DNA from: an uncultured Mycoplasmatota bacterium
GTDB lineage: Bacteria; Bacillota_I; Bacilli_A; Mycoplasmatales; Mycoplasmoidaceae
Direction of reading: 5' to 3'
DNA: 64,000 bases
Assembly: GCA_949517355.1 (NCBI GenBank)
Contig: CATDIL010000002.1
Coordinates: 1-64,000 of the forward strand
In this document: positions 36,165 to 47,132 of the stretch, in pieces
Numbering within the stretch: the stretch's first letter is position 1
How the letters are laid out: each line of letters begins with the position of its first letter
Translations under genes and position numbers: made by a program
Notes under the pieces: generated by a model
Told to the model about the DNA's origin: nothing
Seen by the model: only the letters and a program-made list of their open reading frames with translations
Database searches by the model: none

Positions 36165-36426
36165 CAATCAATGATTCAAACAAAGAAACTATTCTTATTA
36201 AGAATATTGAAGAATTAAAGTAAACGATTAAAGGCAGATTTTATAATAATTATGAGTTAGTTGAACCAATTGTGACAAAAGGTGTTAAATGTTCTAAACC
36301 ACAACCAAAAGCTCTAAAATGATTCACAAAATTTGCAGATGAACAACGTGCATTTAATAAAATCGGTTAGACAATGTTGATAAACGTTTAGATAGCATTG
36401 TTAAACTAAACAAATTAAAAGAATAA
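36165..36426 (+). pseudogene. Coiled-coil protein remnant (copy 2)
   Basis: This is a second copy of the family, with the same DSNKETILIKNIEEL beginning interrupted by TAA. GVKCSKPQPKALKW and a frameshifted coil ending DSIVKLNKLKE follow. Internal stops and indels show it is not functional. A terminator follows at about 36431-36467. Confidence 0.65.
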
Positions 36427-36430
36427 TTAA

Positions 36431-36467
36431 AACAAATACACCACCACTATGTGGGTGTGTTTTATTT
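36431..36467 (+). terminator. Hairpin terminator before tuf
   Basis: An ACACC-CAC / GTG-GGTGT stem with a small bulge is followed by TTTTATTT. It isolates tuf from the decayed genes upstream. Confidence 0.6.
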
Positions 36468-36533
36468 ATATAGTATAAATTTTCTAAATTAAGTATATTA
36501 TTTAATATTTTTATAAATATAATGTTAACTCTA

Positions 36534-36566
36534 TATAATAAATAAAATAATAAATTAATCAAGGAG
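36534..36566 (+). promoter_or_regulatory. tuf promoter -10 and ribosome site
   Basis: TATAAT at 36534-36539 and AAGGAG at 36561-36566 precede the tuf ATG at 36577. No good -35 box is seen, which is common in mycoplasmas. Confidence 0.55.
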
Positions 36567-36576
36567 AAAAAAATAT

Positions 36577-37761
36577 ATGGCAAAAGAAAAATTTGATAGA
36601 AGTAAACCACATGTTAACATTGGTACTATCGGACACGTTGACCACGGAAAAACAACTTTAACAGCTGCTATTTGTACATATCTAGCAAAACAAAACTTAG
36701 CTCAAGCTAGAGACTATGCACAAATTGATAGTGCTCCAGAAGAAAAAGCTCGTGGTATTACAATTAACACTGCACACGTTGAATACCAAACAACAAAACG
36801 TCACTATGCACACGTTGACTGTCCAGGACACGCTGACTATGTAAAGAACATGATTACAGGTGCTGCACAAATGGATGGTGCTATCTTAGTAGTTTCAGCT
36901 GCTGACGGACCAATGCCACAAACTCGTGAACACATCTTATTAGCTAGACAAGTAGGTGTTCCTCGTATTGTTGTGTTCTTAAACAAATGTGATATGGCAA
37001 ACGATGCTGAATTACAAGAATTAGTAGAAATGGAAGTAAGAGACTTATTAACTTCTTATGGATTTGATGGAAACAACACTCCAATCGTTAGAGGTTCAGC
37101 TTTAGGTGCTCTTCAAGGTAAACCTGAATGAGAACAAAAAATCCAAGAATTAATGGATCAAGTTGATACATGAATTCCAACTCCAGTAAGAGATACAGAT
37201 AAACCATTCTTATTACCTATCGAAGATATCTTCACAATTACTGGTCGTGGTACTGTTGTTACTGGTCGTGTAGAACGTGGACAAATCAACATGAACGATG
37301 AAGTTGAAATTGTTGGTTTAAGACCTACAAAGAAATCAGTTGTTACTGGTATCGAAATGTTCAGAAAACAATTAGATTCAGCAATGGCTGGTGATAATGC
37401 TGGTATCTTATTAAGAGGTATTGAAAAAACAGATGTTGAACGTGGACAAGTATTAGCTAAACCAGGTTCAATTACACCTCACAAGAAATTTACTGCACAA
37501 ATCTATGCACTTAAAAAAGAAGAAGGTGGTCGTCACACTCCATTCATCAATGGATACAGACCTCAATTCTACTTTAGAACAACTGACGTTACAGGTTCAA
37601 TTACTTTAAAACAAGGAGTTGAAATGGTAATGCCTGGTGATAACACAGAAATTACTGTAGAATTAATTGCTCCAGTAGCTGCTGAAAAAGGTTCTAAGTT
37701 CTCAATCCGTGAAGGTGGTAGAACAGTTGGTGCAGGAAGCATCATTGAAATTCTTGAATAA
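36577..37761 (+). CDS. tuf: Elongation factor Tu
   Basis: This 394-aa GTPase delivers aminoacyl-tRNA to the ribosome. GHVDHGKTT (residues 19-27), DCPGH, NKCD and the C-terminal beta-barrel domains are all intact. Its codon choice and GC are higher than its neighbours, as expected for a highly expressed gene. Two Trp residues after KPE and DT are TGA. It is monocistronic, with a terminator on each side. Confidence 0.98.
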
Positions 37762-37789
37762 TTTATAGTTTTATAAATATTACTAAATA

Positions 37790-37816
37790 TTAGAGGTCAC
37801 CCTCTAATGTTTTTTA
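37790..37816 (+). terminator. tuf terminator
   Basis: TTAGAGG pairs with CCTCTAA around TCAC and is followed by TGTTTTTT. It lies 28 nt after the tuf stop. Confidence 0.85.
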
Positions 37817-37828
37817 TAATATTACAAT

Positions 37829-39505
37829 ATGAAATGTAGTTTTTTAAAATTGTTATTAGGATCTGTATTGGCACTTAGTCCATCATTGTTTTGTTTGTCA
37901 AGTTGTGTTGAAACAGTTATTAATAACCCTGAATATATTGCAATTGATTATTCTGGTAGAAATACTATTAATTGTCAAGTTAATGAATCTACAACCATTA
38001 ATTGAATATTAGATTCAACTGTTTATCCATTAGCTGCTAATCAAGGTGTAAGATGATCTATTGAAAACGATCAAACACCTAATAAAGCAGTTAAAATTTC
38101 AGACAGCAAAAAAATTACTTGAGATGGAATTCCTAGTATTGGTACATTTTCATTTGACTTAAAAGCTACTTCTACTGTTTTAAATACTACAAGTAACACG
38201 CTAACTTTTTATATAAATGTAACTAATGCATCAACAGCTACACCCGAAGGTATAACTATCAATTACAACAAAAACACAACTATATATTATGATAAAGATC
38301 AATCTGGTTCTTTAGATTGAACATTAGATGCAACAGTATATCCACAAACATTTTCACAACAAGTTAATTTTACTATTCAAACCATCTCGCCAGAATTAGA
38401 AAATAAAATACATATTGAAAATAATTCATTAAAATGAGATGCAATTGGATCATATGGTAGATATGATTTTAAGTTAATTGCAACAAGTGCAAATTATCAA
38501 ACAGTCTCTACATTCTTAACATTTACCATTAATACAATTGATGATGGTAAATTATCTTCTGAAGATTATTATGATTACATCGCTGAAAGAACATTGTCAA
38601 TTGGGGCGATTGGAGTATTATCTACTGGTAACTTAGCAGGCGCTTCTTCTGGAACAATGTGATTCTACAAAAGATTAGGTCAATACAAATATGAATTTAT
38701 TACTAATTACCATGTTTGAGATGGAATTTTAAGTATTGCAAATAGTGAAGATTATGCTAATTCAGTATTAGCTGTAATAGGAAACCCTGAATCATGTAAT
38801 CCATATACAAGCACTTATGGTGATTACATTCAAGCATCTGGAACAATTAAGAATCAAATAGAAGCAATTAATCCAATCACTGTCAAAGTAGGAACATATG
38901 TAGATGGTTCTGATACAAAAGATTTGTATATGGACATGTGTGCTCTTACACTAGATTTGAGTTTAACATACAATCAAATTAATTCAACTTTATCTGGTAC
39001 CACTAAAGGTGTGTCTCAACTAAAAAGTGAAATTGATTACATTAACAATCATTATGGTATTGGTGAAAATATTGTAAATATCAGCACTAATAAAGTTTTA
39101 TTAAATCAAGATATATACATTGCTGGTTATCCATGAGCTAATTCTGAACAATCTTCTGATCAAAGAGGTTTTACATATTTAACAGAAGTTAAAACTAAAC
39201 CCGTTAAATTAGATGGACCATCATTAAATAAAGTAAGCGGCACTCCATATTACACTTATCAAGATGAATGTTTTATGGAACCTAGAGAAGTATTTGCTTT
39301 AGGGGGTGGTGCTTCTGGGTCTATGGCTATAAATGAAGATTTTGAAGTTTCAGGTATTTATTGAGGAGGAATGAGTAAAATGTCATCAAGTGTTTATACC
39401 TTTCAACCATCAATTGCGTTCTTTAATTTAGATACTTCTGCCGGCTCTTCTTATGGTACTCATCATTTCTTTGAAATAGTTGACCAAAGTACTATAAATT
39501 ATTAA
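37829..39505 (+). CDS. DUF31-type serine protease lipoprotein
   Basis: The protein is 558 aa. A lipoprotein signal peptide ends in LCLSSC-like lipobox (FCLSSC, Cys 26). Two Ig/cadherin-like beta repeats follow (about residues 38-135 and 138-245), each introducing a WxLDxTVYP segment. A trypsin-like domain of the mycoplasma DUF31 family comes next: TNYHVWD (His 295), YMDMCAL (Asp 369) and GGGASGSM (Ser 496). DUF31 is the domain of the mycoplasma immunoglobulin protease MIP, so cleavage of a host or surface protein is plausible. No partner antibody-binding MIB gene is in this window. It is transcribed right after tuf with its own AT-rich start region, and a bidirectional terminator follows. Confidence 0.8.
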
Positions 39506-39518
39506 ATTAAAATAATTT

Positions 39519-39554
39519 AAAAATCTATTGGACATTGTACCTAATAGGTTTTTT
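39519..39554. terminator. Bidirectional terminator between convergent genes
   Basis: AAAAATCTATT pairs with AATAGGTTTTT around about 13 nt. A and T runs lie on the two sides, so it can serve the DUF31 gene and the convergent papain-like gene. Confidence 0.7.
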
Positions 39555-39566
39555 AATTAATAATTA

Positions 39567-40349
39567 TTAATCATTTCAGCTAGTAACGATTTTAGCACTA
39601 TTGCTATAGAAGATTTCTCAAGGTAAAATTCCTGGTATATCTGCTTGATAGTAATCATTAGATTGGATATCTATGCCTTGATTTATATATCCAGCTCATA
39701 CTAATTCAGAACAATATCATGCACTTGCATTAGGATCAACATCTTCACTTAAGAATATAGGAATATTGTAATTTTTGCCTAATTGGGATTCACAGAATTT
39801 AGTAGCTGCCTCTATTTGCTTATCATTAGTATCAGTAATATGAAGAACAGACATTTGTTCTTTATACATTCTAACATCATCTAATAAACCATATGCAACA
39901 CCAAATTGGTTAGCTTCTACAACTCTTAGGTATGTTGTGATTTCATTAGTTCCATTTACTTTTGCATTGTATCATCCATCAACAATTGCACAGTGTCCTG
40001 AATAATGGCCGCCTATTGCAAATCCTTGTGCAGAGAAGACAATGTCGCCTCTTTTAATATCATTTCATGCATATCTGTCAGTGTATGTAGGTTTGCTTAT
40101 TAATTCATATGAACCTTTAATTACCTCACCATTTTCATGATTAATGTTTAAACCAGTATAGTAAGTATCACTATACACACTAAAAATTAATTCTCATGCT
40201 TTTTTCTTAGCTTGTTCACCTTCACCAAATAAAGGATATAAAATGTTTTCAAAAATATCTTGTAAAGATCAATTTTCTTTTGCATATTTTTCTAAATCTA
40301 TTTGTTTAGTTAAAATACCTTCTCATACATTTAATGAATCTACAGGGGT
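39567..40349 (-). pseudogene. Permuted papain-like (YiiX/NlpC-P60) hydrolase, 5' truncated
   Basis: The minus-strand frame encodes about 260 residues with WNDIKRGDIVFS, GGHYSGHCAIVDGW (catalytic His) and WYCSELVWAGY (catalytic Cys). This His-before-Cys order is that of permuted NlpC/P60 enzymes such as YiiX. Such enzymes act on amide or ester bonds of peptides or lipids. No in-frame ATG exists before the MYKEQM region far inside the domain, and no signal peptide is found. The frame simply runs into the antisense of a BspA-like gene at about 40340. I read it as a gene cut at its 5' end by rearrangement. Confidence 0.65.
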
Positions 40350-41475
40350 GATTTTAGGAACTCCAACACGTATTCAAGAATCAACTTCACATGAAATTAA
40401 ATTTAGTTGTACATTAAAAGAAATACCATTAGAAGGTTCAACAGAAATTAATATTCAAATTAATGGTCCACAATCTATTGTGTGTTCACAAATTGAAGAC
40501 AAATCAATAGTTGTTAACGAATCTTTTTCTTTAGGTGTTGCTAATGTTAAAATGGTGTTTGATGGAGGGGTTGAAAAATCTATTTCTTCTGATGATGTTA
40601 CATATGAACTATTGGATTCTGATGGACAATCAGCAGCAAGTACATTGCCACAAGGTTTGTCATTTAATACAACTCAAGGGAAAATTTCTGGTACTGTAAC
40701 TAGTTTAAATTATTATGCTCCTAAGACTTATAAAATAAAAATCATAGGATCAACACGTATTGGAAGTAAAGTCGGTTATTCAAATACTTTCACATTATCA
40801 ATGGAAAATAATCCATTGCCTGACACCGTTTATGACATAGATGAAAATAATGTTTTATTAGGTTTTAAAGAAGGTGTTGATTTGTTTCAGTATGATGGTA
40901 TATGTAATACAATGCAAATTCCTGTAAGAGTAACAAGTGTTGCTGACAAAGCTTTTGAAGGTGATGCAACTGGTGGCTCATCAACAATTCCATCGTTTAT
41001 TATAAAATTAACTTTTGCTGAAAATTCTAAATGCACTTTGATTAGCAAATCATCTTTTCAATCATCTCCAGTAACTTCTGTAACATTACCAAGCGCTTTA
41101 ATAACAATTGAGACAAATGCATTTTTATTTAACAATTTTTCTTCGGTTGATTTATCAAATTGCACAGCTTTAACTACAATAAAACAAGGTGCATTTGCAA
41201 GAACTACAACATTAAAATCAATAACATTACCAAAATCTGTTACTACAATTGGTCCTATGTGTTTTTTAGATTGTTCGTCATTAAACAAGATTAGGTGAGA
41301 TTTGCCTACTAATTATCAATCCTCTATTACCATTGATAATAACAATGCGTTTACAGGCATTTCACCTTCAGGAACTGTTGAATCATTAAATACTTCAGTT
41401 GCTTCTTCACAACAATTATTAAATTGAATTAAAACTCAAAGTGGATTCCCAAGTACAGGCTGAAGTGCAGCATAA
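40243..41475 (+). pseudogene. BspA-like LRR protein with Ig-like domain, 5' truncated
   Basis: The frame is open from 40243 (410 aa), but the part before about 40345 is antisense to the papain-like gene and is not a signal peptide. From GTPTRIQESTSHEIKF onward there is an Ig-like domain (to about NTFTLSM). The shared LPDTVYDIDENNVLLGF segment follows, then LRR_5 repeats (SVTLPSALITIETNAF and others) and the family C-terminal module ending FPSTGWSAA. It lacks promoter, ribosome site and secretion signal where one would expect them. A GTG at 40348 is in frame but unconvincing. Either it is silent or the 5' end can be supplied by recombination. Confidence 0.65.
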
Positions 41476-41490
41476 ATCTGTTCAATATTT

Positions 41491-41520
41491 AAAAAAAGCA
41501 AGTCATTTCTTGTTTTTTAA
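41491..41520 (+). terminator. Hairpin terminator
   Basis: AAAAAAGCAAG pairs with CTTG-TTTTTT around TCATTT, 15 nt after the BspA-like stop. Confidence 0.7.
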
Positions 41521-41578
41521 TGATTATGCTCTCTTGTTTAAAATTTTTAGTTTTAAGTTTGGTTTTTTTATATTCAAA

Positions 41579-41881
41579 CTATTGTGTTAATAAATTATTC
41601 AATTTAACAATTAAATCAACTTTGTTATTAATTCGTTCTTCTAGAGCATCGATTCTAGCATTAAGTTGTTTATCTAAATTATCAATTCTGTTATTAATGC
41701 GTTCTTCCATGGCAAGTGCTCATACTGGTGCCTTTGGTTTTGATGTTTTTACTTTAACGCCTTGTGCCATAATCTTATTATCTTTAATGATTATATGATA
41801 ATTTTCATAACACTTATTTTTGGTAATACAATTTCACTTGATGATTGTATCTAAAATAATATTTTCAATTTTATCATTCAT
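41579..41881 (-). CDS. Small coiled-coil protein with KAPxW motif
   Basis: This 100-aa protein has an N-terminal about 40 residues with aromatic and charged content, then GVKVKTSKPKAPVWALAM, then a coiled coil of repeated ERINNRIDNLD / ALEERINNKVD units ending LIVKLNNLL. It is the intact relative of the two decayed copies at 35720-36426. It resembles the small coiled-coil families found in several mycoplasmas, but I cannot name a function. The stop is TAG at 41579; no clear ribosome site is present. Confidence 0.7.
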
Positions 41882-41982
41882 ATGTTTCTCACTTTATATT
41901 TGATATGATAGTGAAAAATCAATTAAAAACTGTCTTGAATTTGTTTAAAATTTGTTTAATTTTTTTCTAGAAATTTTTTAAA

Positions 41983-42010
41983 AAAATACAACAAGAGCCT
42001 GTTGTATTTT
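41983..42010 (-). terminator. purE terminator
   Basis: AAAATACAACA pairs perfectly with TGTTGTATTTT around AGAGCC. It lies 14 nt after the purE stop on the minus strand, with a T run on that strand. Confidence 0.85.
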
Positions 42011-42024
42011 ACAAAAAAAGTTAA

Positions 42025-42474
42025 TTAAAACTTCTTCTTCATGTCAGTTCTAAATTTATTTAATTTTGTTTTAAGTTTAGAATCTTTGTTAGCTAAAATT
42101 TGAATAGCTAGCATAGCAGCGTTGTAACTATTATTAATTCCAACAGTTGCTACTGGAATAGCCTTTGGCATTTGCACGATTGATAATAATGCATCTAATC
42201 CACCTAAAGCAGCATTAACAGGAACACCGACAACTGGTAATAATGTATGACTAGCAATTACACCAGGAAGAGCAGCTGATAATCCAGCACCTGCAATAAC
42301 TACTTCACATCCTTTTTTCTCTACTTGTTTAATAGTGTTAATAAGTTTTTCAGGAACACGGTGAGCTGATAACACATAACTTTCATAACTTACACCAAAT
42401 TCTTTTAATAAGTCAATGGCCTTAGCCATTACTTGATCATCGCTTTTTGAACCGTAAAATATTGCTACTTTCAT
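42025..42474 (-). CDS. purE: N5-carboxyaminoimidazole ribonucleotide mutase
   Basis: This 149-aa class I PurE converts N5-CAIR to CAIR in purine synthesis. [39 protein letters not shown] and [20 protein letters not shown] are all characteristic. Its start overlaps the purL stop (TAATG). No purK is present in the window. Confidence 0.95.
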   Translation of the reverse strand: MKVAIFYGSKSDDQVMAKAIDLLKEFGVSYESYVLSAHRVPEKLINTIKQVEKKGCEVVIAGAGLSAALPGVIASHTLLPVVGVPVNAALGGLDALLSIVQMPKAIPVATVGINNSYNAAMLAIQILANKDSKLKTKLNKFRTDMKKKF

Positions 42475-45400
42475 TATTTACCTCTACTAAAATATTTTAC
42501 ACCACTTTCAAAAATCTTTTGATCAAACTCTCCAGGAATGTTTTTGTATAAGTTTGTTCCAATTCTTTCAGAGTGTCCCATTTTACCTAAAATTCTACCA
42601 TCCATGTTAGTAATAGCTTCTATCGCATAAACTGAACCATTAGGATTAAATGGAGTTTTCATTGTTGCTTTATTATTTAAATCAACATATTGAGTAACAA
42701 TTTGGTTGTTCTCTTTTAATTCTTCCAAGACTTCTTTAGAACATACAAATTTACCTTCTCCGTGAGAAATAGCATTAAGTCTTACATCTCCTGGTTGTAA
42801 TCCTTGCATTCAAGGAGATTTGTTACATACTACCTTTGTTCTTACAATTGTAGACATATGATGTCTAATATCGTTGAATGTTAATGTAGGCATAGATTCA
42901 TTCATATTCATAATCTTTCCATATGGAACTAAACCTAATTTAATTAAAGCTTGGAATCCATTACAGATACCTAAGATTAATCCTTTACGTTTAATTAAAG
43001 CCATTGTTGCATTCTTAACAGCTTCGTTGTGGAAAACGTTAACTATAAACTTTGCACTTCCATCAGGTTCATCACCTGCTGAGAATCCACCTGGTAAGAA
43101 GATAATGTGTGCTTTATCAATTGCTTTTACTAATTCGTTAATAGAATGCAATAATGTCTTAGAATCCATGTTACGGATTAAAACTTGTTTTACAATAGCA
43201 CCTGCTTTTTCGAAAGCTAGTTGACTATCGTATTCACAGTTTGTTCCTGGGAATACAGGAATAACTACCATTGGTTTTTTAACTACTTTACTAAATAAAG
43301 AATGTTGTTTACAATTTCAAATAGGTAATTCTAAACTTTGTTTAGATTTATTTTCTATTTTTGAAGGGAAAACATCTTCAAATTTAGATGTGATGTGAGT
43401 GACAACATCACTTAGTTTAATGTTCATCTTTTCATAAACGATGTTAGGTTCTTTAGTTGTGTAACCAATAACTTTGTAGTTTAATCCCTTTAATTCTTTG
43501 TCAAAAGAAATATCAGCTGAAATTTCTAAAATTAATGATCCATAGTTAATCTTGAATAATTCATCTTTAGTTAAGTTAGATAGTTTTGCTCCAATAGAAT
43601 TACCAATACACATTTTAGAAATTCCTTCAGCAACACCTTTTTGTTTTAGTGAATATGCAGAGATAACTTTCTTCGCATCAATTAACTTTTTAACTGCATT
43701 AAAGTTAGAAATTAGTGATTTATCACTTAATGTGTAGTCCGCTTTAACTAATGGGCTTAATAAGATTATTTGAGAATTAATCTTTTTGAATTCTGGAGAG
43801 ATGATGTTTTTAGCTTCATCAACACAAACAGCAAATGAAATTAAAGTATTTGGAACATTAAGTTTTTCAAAACTTCCTGACATTGAGTCTTTTCCACCAA
43901 TGGCAGCTAGTGATAAATCTTTTTGAGCTTTATAAGCACCCAATAATGCTGCAAATGGTAAGCCTCAGTTCTTAGAATTTTTACCTAGTTTTCTAAAGTA
44001 TTCTTGGAAACTTAAGTAAATGTTTTTATAGTCTCCACCCATTGCTACTATTTTAGTAACTGATTCAATTACTGAATAATAAGCCATATGGAATGGACTT
44101 CATTCACCTAAGAAAGGGTTATATCCAAATGACATTAATGAACATGTATCAGTTTTCTTGCCAAATGTAGGAATACGTGCAGCCATACCTTCAGCTGGTG
44201 TTAATTGATTAACACCGCCCAATGGCATTAGAACTGTGTTAGCTCCAATTGTTGAGTCAAACTTTTGGATTAATCCAGTTTTAATAGAAACGTTAAGATC
44301 AGATAACATTGACATTCATGTATCTTTAATATTAGTGATTGGTTCATCACTTAAATTTTTTGGAGCAGCTACTGTAACATCAGTAGTTTGTGTAAATCCA
44401 TTAGTATTTAAGAAATCTCTAGAAATGTTAACGATAGTGTCACCGTTTCATTTCATAACTAAACGGTTGTTGTTAGTTACTTTAGCAACTATTGTAGCTT
44501 CTAAGTTTTCGTTATTAGCTAATTTAATGAATTGTGCAGCATGCTTGTTGTTTACAACAACAGCCATTCTTTCTTGTGATTCACTAATTGCTAATTCTGT
44601 TCCGTTAAGTCCTTGGTATTTCTTAGTTACTTTATCAAGATTAATGTCTATTCCAGGACATAATTCTCCAATAGACACTGAAACACCACCTGCTCCAAAG
44701 TCATTACATCTAACAATTAATTTAGAAGCTTCTGGGTTTCTAAATAATCTTTGAATCTTTCTTTCTTCTACTGGGTTACCTTTTTGTACTTCTGCTCCAC
44801 ATTCAGTAATAGAAGATTTAACTTGTTGTTTAGAAGAACCTGTTGCTCCACCAATACCATCTTTTCCTGTTCTTCCACCAACAATGATGACTACGTCTCC
44901 AACTTTTGGAGCACGTCTCACAACATTTTCTTTAGGTGCACATGCAATTACTGCACCTGTTTCTAAACGTTTAGCTACAAAGTTCTTGTGGTAGATTTCT
45001 TCAACTTGACCAGTAGCTAAACCGATTTGGTTACCATATGAACTATAACCATTAGCAGCTGATATTGTAATGGTTCTTTGTGGTAGTTTACCTGCTAGTG
45101 TATTAGATGAATCTTTTGTAGGATCAGCACATCCTGTAACTCTCATTGCTTGGTAAACATATGTACGTCCTGATAAAGGATCTCTAATAGCGCCTCCCAA
45201 ACAAGTAGAAGCTCCACCAAATGGTTCAATTTCAGTTGGGTGGTTATGAGTTTCGTTTTTAAACATTAATAAGTATTTCTCAATACCTTTATCTGTTTTG
45301 ACGTTGATATTAATGCTACAAGCATTAATTTCATCAGATTGATCTAAGTTTTTAAGTAAACCATGTTTCTTTAGATCTTTCATAGCAATAGTTGCTAAAT

Positions 45401-46229
45401 CCATTAAGCAAATATTTCTAGTTTTAGCTTTTGGACCATAAACATAGTTACGAGATTTTAAGTATTCATCATAAGTAGATTCAAACAATTCTGAATACTT
45501 AGATTTCTCGAATTCAACCTTATTTATTTTAGTGTTGAATGTTGTATGACGACAGTGATCAGATCAATATGTATCAATAACTTTGATTTCAGTTAATGTA
45601 GGGTTTCTTTTTTCTTTTCTGAAATAAGCTTGAACCATTAATAAGTCTTCAATGGTCATTGCTAATGAAAGGGATTGGTGTAAATAAATTAAATCTCCTT
45701 CTTTCATACTAGTAAAACCGCTAATTACTTCAATCTTCTTTTTGTTTTCAGAATGTACTGGGAAATCTGTTGAGTTTACAGGAATTTCATGAGAATCAAC
45801 AGGATTAATTAAGAACTTCTTAATTTTATTAAGATCTTGAGTTGATAATTCTCCTTTTATTTGATAAACTTTAGCTGTTTTAACTTCTACTTCATTTTTA
45901 GGATTTATTAATAATAAACATTGCTTGCAAGCTTCTGCACGTGCATCAAATTGACCAGGAAGATATTCAATTGCAAATGTTGTTGAACCTTTAGATGAAG
46001 GTAGATCATCTAAGTAATAATCATCTACCATAGGTTCACTAAATACAGAAGTTAAAGCAATATCAAATGTTGAACTTTCAACATTCTTTACTAAGTATTT
46101 ATTAAATACTTTAATACTTTTAATATTAATTTTTAAGAAGTTCTTAATTTCTTTTAATAACCCATTTGATTCAGAATCAAATTGGTTTTTCTTGTAGACA
46201 AAGACAGTTTTGCAGTTGTTGATTGACAT
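42474..46229 (-). CDS. purL: Phosphoribosylformylglycinamidine synthase, single chain
   Basis: This 1251-aa fused enzyme is continuous only with TGA as Trp. It joins the PurS-like N-terminus, the two ATP-binding synthetase halves ([36 protein letters not shown]) and a C-terminal class I glutaminase with nucleophile Cys at about residue 1089 ([14 protein letters not shown]). The length and fusion match the long single-chain form known from Clostridia and Bacteroidetes rather than the split PurS/Q/L of Bacillus. Only purE accompanies it. The 216-bp leader to the next gene holds no riboswitch I can recognise. Confidence 0.95.
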
Positions 46230-46445
46230 AAATAGTTTATTAATATTATATATTAATAAAAATAGTGGTGATTTAAAAATAGTATTAAAAATAAAACATA
46301 AAGTAAATTTGTTGTTGAATTAATTAATAAAAAAATGTAAAATATTAACACAACTTCATAAAAATCGAAAAGATAGTTTATAAACTAAAATCTAATTTTC
46401 GTTATTCTAAATTAAGGCTATTCAACTAAGGGGTTAAATTTAATT

Positions 46446-47132
46446 TTAATATTTATTCTTCAACAAAAACTCTGCAAGTTTTGTATCAAACAAATCGTTA
46501 ATATCCACTGAGTGATTTTTTGACATTAAATAAGCATATGATTTAGGACCATAATATTCATATCTTTTAGATGGTTTTAATATGTAAATCGCACCATTTA
46601 CATAGTATTCTTTAGAAACATCTTGACGTAATTTGTGAAGATCTTTATTAGCTATAAAATTGTGCAAAGAATTACCTTTTTTTAATGTGTTATAAAGAAA
46701 TGTTGGGTGAGATGTTTCACAAACAGAGATAACAGAATCTGCTTTTTTATCTCTAAAAATTTTGAATGCATTTTTGATATCTTTTTCATCTCTTAACGGA
46801 CTAGTTGGTTGAAGCAAAGTAACAGTTTCACAATAGATGCCTTTTTTCTTAAAATTTTCAACAACTTCTATAACAGAATCTATAGTTTTAGAAGTATCTA
46901 AAGAATTTTTTTTAGATCTTAAAAAATCAACATTTGCTCCATATTTTTTAGCTATTTCTGCATATTTTTTTGAATCAGTTGATACAAAAACAATATCAAA
47001 ACATTTTGATTTTATTGCAGCTTCAATAGTGTAAGCAAGTAAGGGTTTTTTATTAATTAATAAAATATTCTTATCTTTAATCCCTTTTGATCCACTTCGT
47101 GCAGGAATAATTGCTAAATTTATTTTTTTCAT
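46446..47132 (-). CDS. neuA: Acylneuraminate cytidylyltransferase (CMP-sialate synthetase)
   Basis: This 228-aa enzyme activates sialic acid (or a related nonulosonate) with CTP. The nucleotide-binding signature is AIIPARSGSKGIKDKN (residues 7-22). VFVSTDSKKYAEIAKKYGA and LLQPTSPLRDEKDI are also typical. It is the last gene of a three-gene operon and overlaps the glycosyltransferase by 13 nt. No sialic-acid synthase (NeuB) is present, so the substrate would have to be imported. A pseudaminate or legionaminate cytidylyltransferase is a possible alternative. Confidence 0.9.
   Translation of the reverse strand: MKKINLAIIPARSGSKGIKDKNILLINKKPLLAYTIEAAIKSKCFDIVFVSTDSKKYAEIAKKYGANVDFLRSKKNSLDTSKTIDSVIEVVENFKKKGIYCETVTLLQPTSPLRDEKDIKNAFKIFRDKKADSVISVCETSHPTFLYNTLKKGNSLHNFIANKDLHKLRQDVSKEYYVNGAIYILKPSKRYEYYGPKSYAYLMSKNHSVDINDLFDTKLAEFLLKNKY

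Noticed and set aside
40243-40345. ATG 40243 as the true start of the BspA-like gene
   Set aside because: The first about 34 residues are antisense to a well-formed papain-like domain and do not form a signal peptide.
41520-41798. 92-aa plus-strand ORF
   Set aside because: It is antisense to the coiled-coil gene on minus, whose KAPxW motif and heptads are the better explanation.
46230-46445. Purine riboswitch upstream of purL
   Set aside because: The conserved purine-aptamer core was not found; only AT-rich sequence is seen.
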